DNA from: Certhia americana
Lineage: Eukaryota > Chordata > Aves > Passeriformes > Certhiidae
Direction of reading: 5' to 3'
Assembly (NCBI GenBank): GCA_018697195.1
Contig: CM031864.1
Location: 26,756,944 to 26,820,943 of the forward strand
Length of the DNA: 64,000 nt
The position numbers were made by a program, and so were the translations under genes. Below the pieces are notes generated by a model. The model was not told the origin of the DNA and did not search any database. It was given only the letters and a program-made list of their open reading frames with translations. Shown here piece after piece: positions 48,039-60,790 of this stretch; position 1 is the stretch's first letter, and each line of letters opens with the position of its first letter.

Positions 48039-48044
48039 GGTTAT

Positions 48045-49465
48045 AAGCAATTTTTTTGCAGATACTGGCATTTTTTACACCAGCATCTTACAATGGATGT
48101 TTGCTAAGTTTTTCCTAATTTCATAGTAATGAAATTAACATTTGAATAGTTCATAGATACGTGTTCAATCAATAGATAATGACAAAACTATACATCTTCT
48201 GCACCTGAAAATCATTAAATATTTTTCTTTTGCTTCCCCAAAATTCCTCCAGCAGAGATGAGAATAGAAAAGAGCTTATTCAATGAAGATATGGTGGAGG
48301 TATTGACAAAAAAGACTCCTGTTGCTTAATCTAAAGGAGGTGTTTGGGGAGGAATGTGACACTCAAACCCCCATTATTATCCTGTTTAACTGGTGGCAGC
48401 ACTCACAGATAATCATCTTTATCTCATTGCATATGCTGATAAACCAGAAACTGGCATATCTCATTATTAGTTTAGTAGTTAGGATATTTATAGGCATTTG
48501 TAGAACCAGAGACATAGTTCTAAAATCCAGCAGGTGTTGTCATAAAGACCTGGTCCTGTGTGACATGGTTACAGGGTGTGGTTGATAACAATTTGTGGGT
48601 GATAGGTCCAGACAGGAAAATTTCCAGAGATCCCTGTGCTGATCATTCCCTGTTATTGGGTACAAAGCACAGGGTACTCACTTTTCAGGAATACAACAAC
48701 TAATTCCTGTGGTTGATAACTGTAGCATTTAATATCCTGTGGTTCCAGGACAACAGCAAATGCAAGCAATCTAAGAAACCAACAGAAACCTCCAGGCAAA
48801 ATTAAGATCCAAAATTGTGTGATTTAGATTGAAGAACTGACTTTGAAGGTTACATTCTTGTCTCTTTACATTCACATAATACAGAGTATTACACATAATA
48901 CAGGTAATACAGAGTGAAACCTTTCTAATATAAGGTGAAACCTTATTTTTTGTCACCTTTGGGAAAATTAGCACTTTCCTGCAAACAGGGTTTTTTTTAA
49001 AGTGAATTAAAACTGGTGGTTTGTACTTTATTTATCTTGTCAGTGCATGCCTTCTTTTGGGAGCAAATGTTCCAGAAGCTGCTATCAAATAATGGATGTT
49101 ATCTACATGCTTGAATGGATTACTATACAGGGATTCATCTTGCTTGACTGGTTGGAAATGGATTTATTTTGGTAGATCTGACAGATATAAACACAGAGTA
49201 GTGTCAGTTCTTGCATTTGTAGAGAAATGAGCTTGTTTCAGAAAGACTCCAAATATAGATTTAATATGAGATCATTAATTAACTGTCCATTGTCTTGGTT
49301 AATACTGAGTGTAAAATCTGATTATTTTAACTCATGTAATCTTATGTAACTTATTTTGTTTTCTCTGTTTCCCATGGAGAAAGACCAAGCAGTGCATTTA
49401 TATGAATTGCCCCCTGCTTTCACCCTCTTTACATCAATTCCTCTTTACATCCTTCACTTTGTTAA

Positions 49466-49505
<40 letters not shown>

Positions 49506-51667
49506 TATTTGTACTCTGTGTAATAAATGAGAGCCTGTAATTAGTATCTTTAAAAGTGGCATGGGAATATGACATGACCATAAGCTGACAATATTTGGGT
49601 AAGTTTTTCAGTGAATAATGACCTTTTAAGACCTCGAGGATTCCAGAAACATCAGTGGTGCTTCACTGTATTTTTTTCCATCAGGCCCATAAGTGTAGTC
49701 CATGAGGTGTCCAAGCGTTTGGCAAAGTTCCTCTTTGTCAGGTGACAAAAAAGCTGTTTGAGAAATTCATGATAACGGGAAGAACATTCACTTGGTTGTT
49801 CCTGCTCCATGAAGAAAATTAATGTTTTAGGATAGATCACCTTGCTTTCAGAGTCCATTGAATTCATGCAGCAAAGCAAAAGAGCAAAGACCCCCAGCAG
49901 CTGTTCCCTCATGTCTCTAAAGTAGCAGAAGCGTCACTTGAAGAGCCTTCCTGAGGAGATCATCCCTGCAGAGACCTCATGTTTTTACCATGGTCTTACT
50001 GCTCTCAGAGCATAAATTGATTTGGAATGACGAAGGACTTTGATGTCACTAGCAAAGAAAACAAACATGAGGAAGAGAGGAACTGGTCTCTAGAAATATT
50101 AAAAAATGCGAAGCTCCTAAATAACAACACAGTTGGTACTCAACCTCTCCCATTTCTCCTGCAGGTCTGTAAATTCTCCCTCTGTGCTTAAATTTTAACA
50201 TAAATGCTTTGATTGACTCATTCAAACATTTACAAAATTAACATATATAAAGAGGATCAAGACATAAGCAATCCTCATCTCCCTAACCATCATTTTTATT
50301 CTTTTACCTGAGGTAAAATTCACAAAGGAGCCCATTCTTTCTTTCTTTTGGAGCTATATGCTGAAGTCTGACACTTATATGGATTTAACTATAGAATGTA
50401 TGGAATAGATACTGGTTTCAGACCCTTTAGTTTGACCTTTAGTTGCTGGTGTCACATGCATTATGCCAGAGTGCTTTTTCTTCTCTCTCTCTGAATCAGT
50501 CTGTGGAGAACAGGGCAAGTTCAAAGTTGCCTTTCTCTGGCTGGGGTAAGTGAAACGTATCTATACACAATGTTGGGGGTTTTTTTTAATAACTGTGATT
50601 TATATAGGGCAAAAAAAGAAGTACAATACTTAAACCACTTCAAACTTCTGAGACTTTACTGAAATTATTAATAAGGAGGGGTTAATCTTGAATTCCATGA
50701 AATCAAATCTCAGCTCCTGTCAGAAACAGACTGAGCAACTCAAGCTGAATTTCAGCACTTCTAGGCCAAAAATTATCTCTTTTCTGTGGCTGCTGTTTGA
50801 GAGACAAGATTTTGCTTGTGGCAGTGTTTTGGGAGGACATACAGGACTGATCTGTTTTAAAGATGAAGCTCTGATTGGTCACTTCTAGAAACAGAAGGCA
50901 GAATTTCTGAACATGTGTATAAACACATGTATAGCCAAGGCATCTGAGAAAGAAATCCTATGTGTTTGAGTCTGATGTGTCCCAGTGAGTTACTGATTGG
51001 GCTGTGCAGCTGACACAGTTAAAAATAAAGCTATTTCCACACTTACAAGATGTGATACAAAAGGTGAATGCAAGTCTTGCCACCTGCTGTGTCATCCAGA
51101 AGGCAGAAAATAGCAGATTGCACTGAAAGAGATCCAAAAAGTCAATTTAACCCTTGTCCCATTCACAAACCTGACCTTAAGAAGCGCACCATTACAAGCC
51201 ATGTCCTTGATTCTGTTTTAGAAAGCTAGGAGAGTTTCAGTCACACCATAAAACTTCCCAGCAGATGTCCTTTGAGTGATGCTCGGGCCAGACAGAACAA
51301 TCCACAGCCAGCAAAGTGGAAAGGCACCTGGAAATAAATCCCCCATTGACACAGATTTTACAATGCAAGCCAATATTTACATTAGCACAGTCACTGATTC
51401 CTGACTGCTCAACACCCACAGGATGCTGAGGGAATAGAGGAAGAACCCAAGATCTCCCCACTAGAAGTCAAGTTTTCCAATAGTAATGACAATAAATTGA
51501 ATGATAGGGAAATTATTTTATCAATTCTTCTAAAAATGCCAACTTCGAGGGTCAGAAAAAATATGACTTTTTGCACCAACATGTTAATTTCTGGTAGAGA
51601 AATTTTCTATTCATCTGACAGGGATGTCTTCCCTGGTTAGCTGGGAGTAAAACCCAGTAGCATTGTC
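48045..51667. other. AT-rich unique sequence
   Basis: 3.6 kb without CR1 or LTR motifs. It contains the poly(A)/(TA)n tract listed separately. An 86-codon minus-strand frame (49652-49912) begins with a hydrophobic stretch but matches nothing I know. Confidence 0.4.
49464..49510. repeat. poly(A)-(TA)n microsatellite
   Basis: Twenty A followed by about 13 TA units. This arrangement often grows from a retroposon poly(A) tail, but no retroposon body was recognised upstream. Confidence 0.95.
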
Positions 51668-51745
51668 ATAGCATCGTAGAATGTTTTGGGTTGGAAAGGA
51701 ACTCAAAGCTCATCTCATTTCATGGGCAGGGACATCTTGCATTAG
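51668..51745 (-). mobile_element. short CR1 fragment
   Basis: Plus-strand reading ATAGCATCGTAGAATGTTTTGGGTTGGAAAGGAACTCAAAGCTCATC, then TTTCATGGGCAGGGACATCTTGCATTAG. Several bases before CATGGGCAGGG are deleted. Confidence 0.9.
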
Positions 51746-52008
51746 AAGGAAGGTTCTTGAGAGAATCTTAAAAGTTGTCCAGTGACAAAAAGGCTCTTTG
51801 AAGACTTGTATTCACCAAGGTTTGAAATGTCATGGTCAATCTGGCTTCTTCAGTTTATTCCAGCAAAATTGTTCCTATTTAAAAATATAAACACAATATC
51901 CTTGTGTAAATACATTAATGAGTCTTGGACAAGAAATTCCAAATTTCTCAAAGCATTAACACTGCAGTCTGCCCTTTGTCACAGGCTCTGCAGTGTCTGT
52001 TGCAGATT

Positions 52009-52233
52009 AGATGGACTGTTAGGAAGGAATCCTTCCCTGTGAGGCTGGAGAGGCCCTGGCACAGGGTGCCCAGAGAAGCTGTGGTTGCCCCTGGATCCCT
52101 GGAAGTGTCCAAGACCAGGCTGGACAGGGCTTGGGGCAAGCTGGGATAGTGGAAGGTGTCCCTGTCCATGGCAGGGGTGGGAATGAGATGATTTTGAGGG
52201 CCCCTCTAGCCCTGTCCAATCCGTGATTCTATG
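52009..52233 (+). mobile_element. CR1 LINE 3' fragment, well preserved
   Basis: AGATGGACTGTTAGGAAGGAATCCTTCCCTGTGAGGCTGGAGAGGCCCTGGCACAGGGTGCCCAG through GTCCATGGCAGGGGTGGGAATGAGATGATTTTGAGGGCCCCTCTAGCCCTGTCCAATCCGTGATTCTATG. The CCAACCCAAACC motif is altered to AGCCCTGTCCAATCC, while the octamer is intact. Confidence 0.95.
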
Positions 52234-52623
52234 TTAATCCTGACATAGCTGTTAGAGCAGGATTTTATTTATTACAGCCCTAAATCATGGAAATCCTGTT
52301 CTTCCATGGCAACTGTGAACTATTGCCAGGTTCAGTTATCAGCAGTGTTCACAGAATTATTTTGGGCTGGTTATCAGTCTTACCCACCTTAATACTCTAA
52401 TGAATGCAATAAAGCACCTGTATTTCTTCTTGTGGCAGTAACAAATTCGATTTGATGCATAAAAGATTAAAAATCCCACAAACAAAATCTTATTTGTCTT
52501 TTTTTAATATGAAATTTTAATATTTTAAAATAATTTAACTGCATCTACTTCAGATGCAAGATTGACTCATCTTAATGACTCAGGAGAGGGTAATTCCTTA
52601 AATAGTTATTTTTACTTTCATGG
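52234..52623. other. spacer between two forward CR1s
   Basis: Unique AT-rich sequence, nothing recognised. Confidence 0.45.
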
Positions 52624-52730
52624 ATAGGGTTTGGGGCAGCCTGGGCTAGTGGAAGGTGTACCTGCCTGTGCCAGGGGGTGGCACTGGATGGGCTTTAAGG
52701 TCCTTTCCAACCCAAACCATTCCAAGATTT
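52624..52730 (+). mobile_element. short CR1 3' end
   Basis: ATAGGGTTTGGGGCAGCCTGGGCTAGTGGAAGGTGTACCTGCCTGTGCCAGGGGGTGGCACTGGATGGGCTTTAAGGTCCTTTCCAACCCAAACCATTCCAAGATT. It has its own 3' end, so it is a separate insertion from the one at 52009. Confidence 0.93.
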
Positions 52731-55654
52731 TTTTATTATATGTTGTGTTTTCTGTATGTCTACACACACCTGACATATGACATTTCTATATTAAAATATA
52801 ACTAAGTCAGTTTTTTATTTTTCTCAGGTGAAGGCGAGGAAATTCTCCTAAGTTACAGAATAACTTAGGATGTATTTATTCTGCTTTCCATCACAATCAC
52901 TGAATACCAGAGGAGTAGAGCACTATAAATCTTCAGGCAAAATCAGCTTGCAAATGTTTTTGAACAGAGCCTAATATATTATATTTATAAAATGCTTTAT
53001 AAATCAAAGCATTTCATTTATTTCAAATTTATTTATTAAATAAATAAGCAAATTCCTTTCTAGTTACAGTTTTCATTGTATTGTACAATTTCTCATGATA
53101 ATTTCATGCACATCTTCATACTGAGATTTTTTTCAATCTTAAAAAATCAATTAAAATGTTAAAAATGACATTTAAAATACTTCTTGGCATAAGAATAACT
53201 TTAAAGCATACTATCTGTTAACCACTCTATCCAACCACATCACCAGTATCTAAATTTTGGAATACATTTCCAAATATCTCAACCTGAAATATGATTTTGC
53301 TGTTATTTGCTTACTGACGTGTGAAGATAAGCAGTACAATAGAATTCCTCGTGATCCCAAGGGTGTGGAATTGAACTGCAGGTAAATGGGAAGTGCTAAT
53401 GCTTCCTCAGAACAGATCTCCTATCAGCCATGTGCCTGTTACATCTATTTGCTTAATACAACATGATCTTCCTCATTTAAAGCTTAAGTAAAATCTTTTC
53501 CCTTCAATACCACAAATTTAGCAAAGCATCTATGTGAAGATATCACTTCCCCTTCCTACATCTCTTGCTTATGTGGTAGCAGTCCTTAACAGCTTTCCTC
53601 ATCTAGCTTTTTAATGGAGATTATAAGTGGTTAAAGTAGGTTTTGTACTGGAATTACAGATTCTTAACTCCTGCTTCTCTGAGGTCTGTCTGGATTACAT
53701 CCTCACACTTCTGCACATAGCAGCATTTTCCTGTTATTTTTACTCATTCAGCACATCCTGAAGAACCAGGTGTTCTTTATTATTTCTATACCAGGAAGTA
53801 AGCACTAGAGGATACACAGGAATGGTGCTAAGAATAACTTTGTAGGAGGATATAGATTCAAGGAAGATCATCTACATATTATCCTGGCTAATTGTGCAGA
53901 AATTAGGTTCTGTGCTCTGTTAACAGGCCAGCATTCTTTCTGAGATATGTAACTGAGATGTGGATGTGAAAGAGGTGACATTCAGACACAGAGACAGTCT
54001 TTGAAAATAACCACTAAATGTAAACAATTTTAGCAAATTTAAGGGCTTGACTGTTATAGCCTCTTTAGCTATAGCCTAGTTATAGCCTAGGATAAAATCT
54101 TGTAATCTGGACCAAAGATACTCTTTTAAAACTTTGTCATAATTTATTCTTTTTTCTGCCACAGAGAATTTGTTATTTCTGATCTCCATCCATTTCTTAA
54201 AAACTAAATAAAGTCCCTCTGTTTTATAAGAGCCATGTAAAATGATGAGTTGAGTCCAGAAGAGACAGTGTCTCAGAAGAGCAGAGAAAAATACTGAAAT
54301 CCTCCAAAGAACAGTTTGACAGAGATTTAAAGATTTCAAATCTGTTCATGGCTACTTAGGTGTTCCATATGGAGAATCTCCAGGGTTTACAAGCATCATC
54401 AGAGAGTGGATTTTGTGGCTACAGTATAAAAGGACATTGTCTTTCTCAGCAAGTGCAGACCAGAGGTCATTTCCTTCACCTTCTTATGGGCTGAACACTG
54501 AAATACACTTTGGTTTGATAAGAATGGGAAATAATTTTTCATCTCCAAAGTATTTAACAAAGTAATCATGCTGTTTCCCACACTATAAATAAATATTTAA
54601 CTCCAGAATTATACATTCAATACTCAAATGAATTTTTAGAGTTGATTCTTCAGTTCAATTTCTGGTTTTTACCTGAGATTTTGTTTTTATTAAGCACTTC
54701 AGGCTTGCTTACCACAGCATTTTACACATTAGAAGACCCCTTTTAGCAAAACAATAGATTGAAAAACTCTTTAGATTTTCTTCACAAGAAATAGCTGCTA
54801 TCTATTAACTGGTAACTAAGGTTAAATTAAAACATTAACAAGCAAACAGGACTTTTTACAAAGCCTGGCAAGAAAAGCACAATTAAACCCAACAATTCCT
54901 AATTTTACAATGACAGCTAAAATTGTTACATGTCTTTAATGGCCACTCTCTTTGTGCTTCTGGATTTGTTGAACATCCAATAGCAAATTATTAATTTATT
55001 ATTATTATTATTTATTTAATAATAAATTTTCAGTGTTCATGAGAGAAACTTGAAGAACAGAATTGTGTAAGACCTGCTTAAAGGACACAATTTAATATTA
55101 TTTGGGTAGCCAACACCCATATCAGTTTCAATGGCACCCAAGAGAAACAGGAAATTTGCATACTTAATTTTCTCTGGAGATTAGAATCTGAGGGTTGTAC
55201 TCTCTGGGAACTCCATCCACAAATTTAGGGAAATAGCCAATAAAATTATCTTTTCTGGGAGGCCACCAGAGTAATACCATTTATACCAACTTTTTTACAG
55301 GGGAGGACTTGTAATGTCATTAATTTCAGACTTGCAGCCTAAAAACACAATCAGTAGTCCCAACAATATTTTAGTTCATAGACAAGTTCACAGACTTTCT
55401 CTTACCTGTTTGAAAATTCCATATTACAGCAGATTATATAACAAGACCCTTCAAAATGCTGGTGTTTAAGGGAAATACATATTCACATCTGTCTGAGTCT
55501 ATTCTATTTTTTGCAGACAGCTGCATACACAATTTTCTCACTTTCAAATATGCTTGATGCAGCATATTTACTGCATAAGATTTAATAATAAAACATCTAA
55601 GGAGACATTTTTAAAATTTAATTGGAGCAAAAATTATTTCTGAGTCAAAAAATT
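52731..55654. other. AT-rich unique sequence
   Basis: Nearly 3 kb with an ATT-rich patch (54986-55030) and three TATAGCCT units (about 54056-54090). No gene or interspersed repeat recognised. Confidence 0.4.
54986..55030. repeat. ATT-rich low-complexity tract
   Basis: Imperfect TTA repeats within TTAATTTATTATTATTATTATT and neighbouring A/T-only sequence. Confidence 0.85.
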
Positions 55655-55765
55655 GCAGTGTCCCGGGATGGTTTGTGTTGGAAGGGACCTTAAAGCCCAT
55701 CTTATTCCCACCCCTGCTATAGGCAGGGACACCTTCCCCTCCTCAGGTTAAACAGAGTCCAACCC
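55655..55765 (-). mobile_element. CR1 LINE 3' fragment
   Basis: Plus-strand reading TGTCCCGGGATGGTTTGTGTTGGAAGGGACCTTAAAGCCCATCTTATTCCCACCCCTGCTATAGGCAGGGACACCTTCCC. It decays within the CTCCAAACCCCATCCAACC region. Confidence 0.92.
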
Positions 55766-57615
55766 TATCAATTTTCTTCTTAAAACCACAGATATTTTAA
55801 ATTTATTTTTTAATAGAGGACTGCCAAATAAAATCTTCCTTTGGCAAAGAATTCATGGCATTTTTTTCCTTCTGTCTTTAACTGGAATATTTTGAGATAC
55901 ACATAATTCTTTAGGAATGGTTTAACTGGGGGAAAATTTAGGACTTGATGATATTTGATGTTTAAAAGAAGAGGTAAAAGCCTTAAGTTGCACTCCCTCA
56001 TAGATAATCAAAATTGTCATCAAAGAATGTGATGCAGAGTAATTCAAATGACTCAATATGAGTGTTTTTAGGTGTAATTACAAGTTAACTAAAATTTTAG
56101 GGATTTCATAGGAGAGTGGTTTATCTTTATTTTTTTCTCTGTCTTAAAAATTCTTCATTGCTGCTGATGCTGCACCCATTTCAACTAATAAATAGAAATA
56201 TGTTGCAATTATATTAATTTTTTATTTAATGCAATCATCAAAGCCTTCATGAAACTGAAAACCAAATGTATATTACCTCATTTCATAAATGATTATTAGA
56301 ATAACATTTTTCCCATTAAAGAATAATTTTGTAGTACTACAGAAAAGGCTGCATTTTGCTCATTTCCTTTTTCCTTTAGGCAAAAAAAAGGTTTGCTAGT
56401 GGAGAGAAGGTTTAATAGGTTTTGAAAATGCATTTGTCATGTAGAAAGTGATCCATAGTTATTAAGATAACAACTTACAGAAGCCTGAACGAACTGAATG
56501 GAAACCCAACCAGAGCCTACAAAATTTGCTCCACATCTGTAACTCAGCACCTCTTCTCTTGTTCTTAATTTATGGATTTTATTTTCCCAGTGTCATTATT
56601 TCAATTTGCTGTATAAGATTGATTCTGGTGGTGTTTTCCTGTTATCACAAAACTCATTTAATAAAAAAAAAAAAAAACGTGTTTTATGTCCCTGTGGGAC
56701 ATGGCAGTAATCAATGTCCCTTCTGGAAATTTAGAAATGAAAATTAGTTCTCCTTATCCAACGTTCTTCGTCATGTTAATGAAGGAATAATTCAGCACAT
56801 AAGAAGAATTGGAGGTGATAAATACAAACCTGAAGTCAGACTCCTTCTATATTTTAGGATTTTAGTATGAGATAAGATGATGCCCAAGGTGTGTCCTTTC
56901 TGGACTCTGGCAGTCCCCACTGCTTTAGAGACAATTACAATCCCTTCCCACTCCAGTTCTGCATGTCCTGAGTGGCTGATGGAGGCAAGGGAGGGCGGAG
57001 TCCATGCGTTAATTTTGCTCCCTCAAGATGTCATTTACCTCACACTACTATCCACTGTTTTCCATGTTCTTCTTCTTCATCTCTGTAGACTCTTTGTATC
57101 TCTGTATCACCCCCAGTGTTCATTTACCCATCAGAGAAAGTTCACTTCACACGTAATAAGACAAATTCAGACAGATCCTCTACTCAACTTTAGCTGGTCC
57201 AGTATGAAAGGCAGGGGAGGATGGAAGGACAACTAGAAGGCTTTTGAGAGGAAAGCTCTCCTAATATGAAGAAAGGAGGACATCCAAGTTCTTTAAAAGT
57301 TTAATTTACTTGAGAATGGCAAATTGATCCTGAGGACTGACCTGTTCTGAGGCAAGGGGATGTTCTGAGTGTCTCTGCACACCTTAACAAAAGCACGAGG
57401 ATGTCCTCTGAGACTTTGTGTTAAATGGTTTCTGATGGTGCTTCCTTAGATAAATTAATTATTGTAAGTAGATCTCTTTTTTTTTTTTTAATAATGGATG
57501 ATTAATGATGTGCATCCTTGTGCTTTCACTGATTTTATAATAACTGCACCATGAGTTGTTTCCTGCAGTTTTCATCTGGTTGGGTTGACAACCTGCTGCA
57601 TTTTCAAGTAAGAAT
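55766..57615. other. unique sequence, nothing recognised
   Basis: Includes a 15-A run (56663-56677). A 119-codon frame (56877-57236) has no known domain and no clear exon borders. Confidence 0.4.
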
Positions 57616-57690
57616 GGAATCATGGAATCCCAGAATGGTTTGGGTGGGGAGGAACCTTAAAGCCCATTCAGTCTCATGCCCGGCCCTGAC
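57616..57690 (-). mobile_element. short CR1 3' end
   Basis: Plus-strand reading GGAATCATGGAATCCCAGAATGGTTTGGGTGGGGAGGAACCTTAAAGCCCATTCAGTCTCATGCCC. The octamer is preserved and the rest truncated. Confidence 0.92.
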
Positions 57691-59318
57691 TATTTTAACC
57701 CTCAAATTATTTTATGACTATTTTAGCTCTCAAATTTTAAGAAAGGACAATTGTTTAAGCCGAAACAATTTTTTAATAGAATCTTGGTGCTTTATTTGTC
57801 CTCTTTACATTGATTCTAAACTGAGCAAAACCTGGGCCATGCGTTTAAACTCCAACCAAACTTCACCTCAAAACTGGACTAGAAAATTGCCTCAGGATAT
57901 TTTACATTGCTGTCACTGAAAATGCATATGGAACTTCAGTTTCCACTACCAAAATGAGATGAAAATAAAGTTATTTGCTCTAAAAGCTATTACAAGGGAA
58001 GACTGTGAGTGTAATAAATTTTTCCCTTTCAATAATAAACAATGCATGACATGACTTTTATTTTCTTTCAGGGAAGAATGTAATAGGCTGAGTTATGTGG
58101 CAGCAATTGTTAATACTTATTTTAATTATGAATCAACTTTGATTTAGTAATACACTGCCAGACAAGGTTTCCAATCCACATTGTGGAGCAAATTATACAA
58201 TTCACATTTGGGAGTGAAACAAGAAATTACCGAAGTGGGATTTTTTCCAGGAAAAAAATATTTTGTGGAAAACTGTATTAATAAGGAACTTCATAATATA
58301 TAACCAGAAAAACATAGGGTAAAGAACTTCACTGTTTATATTAATCTTATTGTAATTTTAACTAAATAACAATTTCAAATATACTTTTACCCAGAACCAG
58401 AAACTTCTAGCATACTATTGACAGGTTTTTGGCTAAACACCGAAGCACATTTTGAAAAAACTTTTTTTCATAGATTTAGTTGTTAAATTGGAATAACTTT
58501 AATTTTCATAGACACCATGGCTTTAACCCCTGTTTTTCATTTGAGACCAATGCACAAAAAGGTTGGTTGTCTCTATCTCCAAGCAAATGCAAGACGGCTC
58601 TAACGTTATAAATAAAGTATTTGTTTGGGGGCAAATGGACATAAAATATAAATCTGTATTTTGGAGAACAAAAATCTGCCTCCCACTGATCAAACAACTA
58701 TTCATCTTAAACCTTTCAAAATTTTTTAGATTTCCTTTATTGTACTATCAGCCATGAAACTATATCATAATATTTTCAATACTTTTAGGCCCATTCTCTT
58801 CCCACTTAGGATGGGACATGCTTATATTTTTCCATACCCATGCACTTCCTATGGACATCTAAATAAACTCATTCCCAAAAACCTTTTTTATTTTGCCTTC
58901 TCTGATATTGTATTATTATTTTGAACTGTTTACATTCTGAAACGGATGGTTTCATTTGCTTTCAGAGTCCTATCAGATGAATCTTTTGCAATATTTTTTT
59001 ATCTTCACATTCTGGATTAGGTTTGGGGTTCTTTCCCTTTTTTTGACTTGTGTGTGTTTTTGGTTTTAGTTTTTCCTTGTTTGTCTCTTTGTATAGGTTT
59101 GGGAGGTGTGAGTGTGTTATTGGTATGGCAAGAAATATCTTGGCTCTTTATCAATTGTGTTATTGAATGGATTTCATGATTGCAGCACTCAGCATCTTTG
59201 ATCTTGCTCTTTAAAGAAAAGTGTTTGCCCAATTAATTTCTCATTGGAAAAAGGACTAATGAAGTCAGTTAAACATCTCTTTTGATTAATTTTTTCTGAC
59301 TTTCATTGTTGGCTGCAG
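57691..59318. other. unique sequence, possible constrained element at 58.05-58.17 kb
   Basis: No repeat recognised. The 58050-58170 part (GGCAGCAATTGTTAATACTTATTTTAATTATGAATCAACTTTGAT) has the dense AT-core site content of a conserved enhancer-like element. This is an inference. Confidence 0.4.
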
Positions 59319-59473
59319 GCACAAAAAAAGAGCTGAGGAGAAGATTAAGCACAATGTTTAATAACTTGAAAATTAAACAGACGGAAGAAGACAACGACCC
59401 CAAGGGAACCCCATCCCAGCCCTGCCATTGGCCATGGCTGTGCCCAGGTGTTCCCAAAACCCCCTGGGACTGA
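59319..59473 (+). CDS. possible 3'-terminal coding exon, product unknown
   Basis: A CTGAC branch-point-like motif (59296-59300), a pyrimidine-rich stretch and GGCTGCAG (AG at 59317-59318) precede an open frame read from 59321. It runs 50 codons to TGA at 59471-59473. The frame starts with KKELRRRLSTMFNNLKIKQ, a basic segment with an RRLS protein-kinase-A-like site, followed by an acidic EEDNDPK and a Pro/Trp-rich end. AATAAA lies at about 59647-59652. The intron would be phase 1. I do not recognise the protein. No upstream exon was found in this window, and a chance match is quite possible. Confidence 0.22.
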
Positions 59474-59690
59474 CACCTTCCAGAGCTCAGAAGGACTTCA
59501 AGGACCTCCCAAAACATCTCTTTCCCTATACATTTATATTTAAAGGTTACAAATACTCACAAATATAAAATATTTTTAACATATACACATGTATGCATAT
59601 TTCTATCTCTATTTTACACATAGGCACATATGTATACAAGTGAATGAATAAAAATTATTTAATAATTGATGCAATTAATTATCAAGATTT

Positions 59691-59868
59691 GAATGGGAAG
59701 GGAAAAGGAAGAGGAAAGGGAAAGTGAAGGGGAAGGGGAAGGAGAACGGAAAGGGAAAGGGAAAGAAGGGGAAAAAGAAAAATGAAAAAGAAAATTTAAA
59801 AAAAAATTAAAAAAAAAAATGGAAAAGGAAAAGGAAAAAAGGGGAAAAAATGAGAAAGACGAAAAAAT
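59691..59868 (+). repeat. polypurine (GGGAAA/GGAAGG/GAAAA) tract
   Basis: About 178 bases almost entirely A and G on the plus strand, with only about a dozen pyrimidines, mostly T. The left half is GGGAAG/GGGAAA-rich and the right half A-rich. The longest pure run is about 35 bases (59748-59782). Confidence 0.95.
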
Positions 59869-59869
59869 G

Positions 59870-60632
59870 TCTTCTACCCCTAAGCTAATATGGTATTTTT
59901 ATATTTCTAATTTTATATTTAAAATTTCAACTCAGCTTGGAGAATTTCATCCTTCGTACACTCCAGGTTCTTGTGTCTTTTTGGCATGGTGGATTCCCAT
60001 CTGAATAAGGCTCTTTCAGCTCCCAGTGTTAAATATAACTTGGTTTGGCACTGCAGATATCACCAACCTCGGCAGCTGATGATATAATGATATTTTTAAC
60101 TAATACGGTCAATGTGCTTTCTAAGTGGACTTGTTTAACTTCATCCAAACAGTTATCTGGAGAGCTGCTTTATAAAGGTGATTAATGACCCAGAGGTGAC
60201 AGCAATTCCCAGAAAAATCTGTTAGGACCTTTCACTTCTTTTCATGTAAAAACACATAAGATACTATTTTATAACAGCTAGGTAAGAACTTATCTCCTTC
60301 ATGTCACAAGACTATTAAATATCTACTTAATTAACCTCTTCCTCTTGAATGTGGAGTTTGTCCAGATTTTCTGTCAGTCAAGAAACAAAAGAATAAAATA
60401 CCAATTTGTAATGATCCAGTTTAACAGAAACCACACTTTTCTAGTGACTCTGGTGACATTGCACCTTACTCTGCTGTGATGCGAAAATGGGAGAATTGCC
60501 ATGTGTTAATATATGCCTTTCTTTTTCCTCAAACAGGTTTAGACTAGGATAAAGAAAAAAAATTTTTATTTCAAGTCTTTCAAGAAACAATGCTTTATGT
60601 CTAAAGCACAGAACATAACAATGGTGGCATTA
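59870..60632. other. unique sequence, nothing recognised
   Basis: No gene or repeat recognised downstream of the polypurine tract. Confidence 0.45.
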
Positions 60633-60790
60633 TCATGGAATCATGGAATCCCAGAACAGTTTGGTTTGGAAGGGTCCCTAAAGACTATCCAGTGCCACCC
60701 CCTGCCATGGGCAAGGACACTTCCCACTAGCCAGGCTGCTCCAAGCTTTGTCCAGCCTGGCCTTGAACACTCAGGGATGGAGAGGCACTA
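60633..60790 (-). mobile_element. CR1 LINE 3' fragment
   Basis: Plus-strand reading ATCATGGAATCATGGAATCCCAGAACAGTTTGGTTTGGAAGGGTCCC, CTGCCATGGGCAAGGACACTTCCCACTAGCCAGGCTGCTCCAAGCTTTGTCCAGCCTGGCCTTGAACACTCAGGGATGG. Two octamer units (ATCATGGA twice) mark its 3' end. Confidence 0.95.

Noticed and set aside
49652..49912. 86-codon minus-strand frame with a hydrophobic N-terminus, considered as a small secreted protein
   Set aside because: The hydrophobic start alone is weak evidence. No known family, promoter or exon context was seen.
59401..59520. CCATTGGCCATGGCTGTGCCCAGG region considered as a CR1 fragment
   Set aside because: It shares only base composition with the CR1 tail. The ordered motifs (CATGGGCAGGGACACC, CTCCAAGCCCC) are absent.
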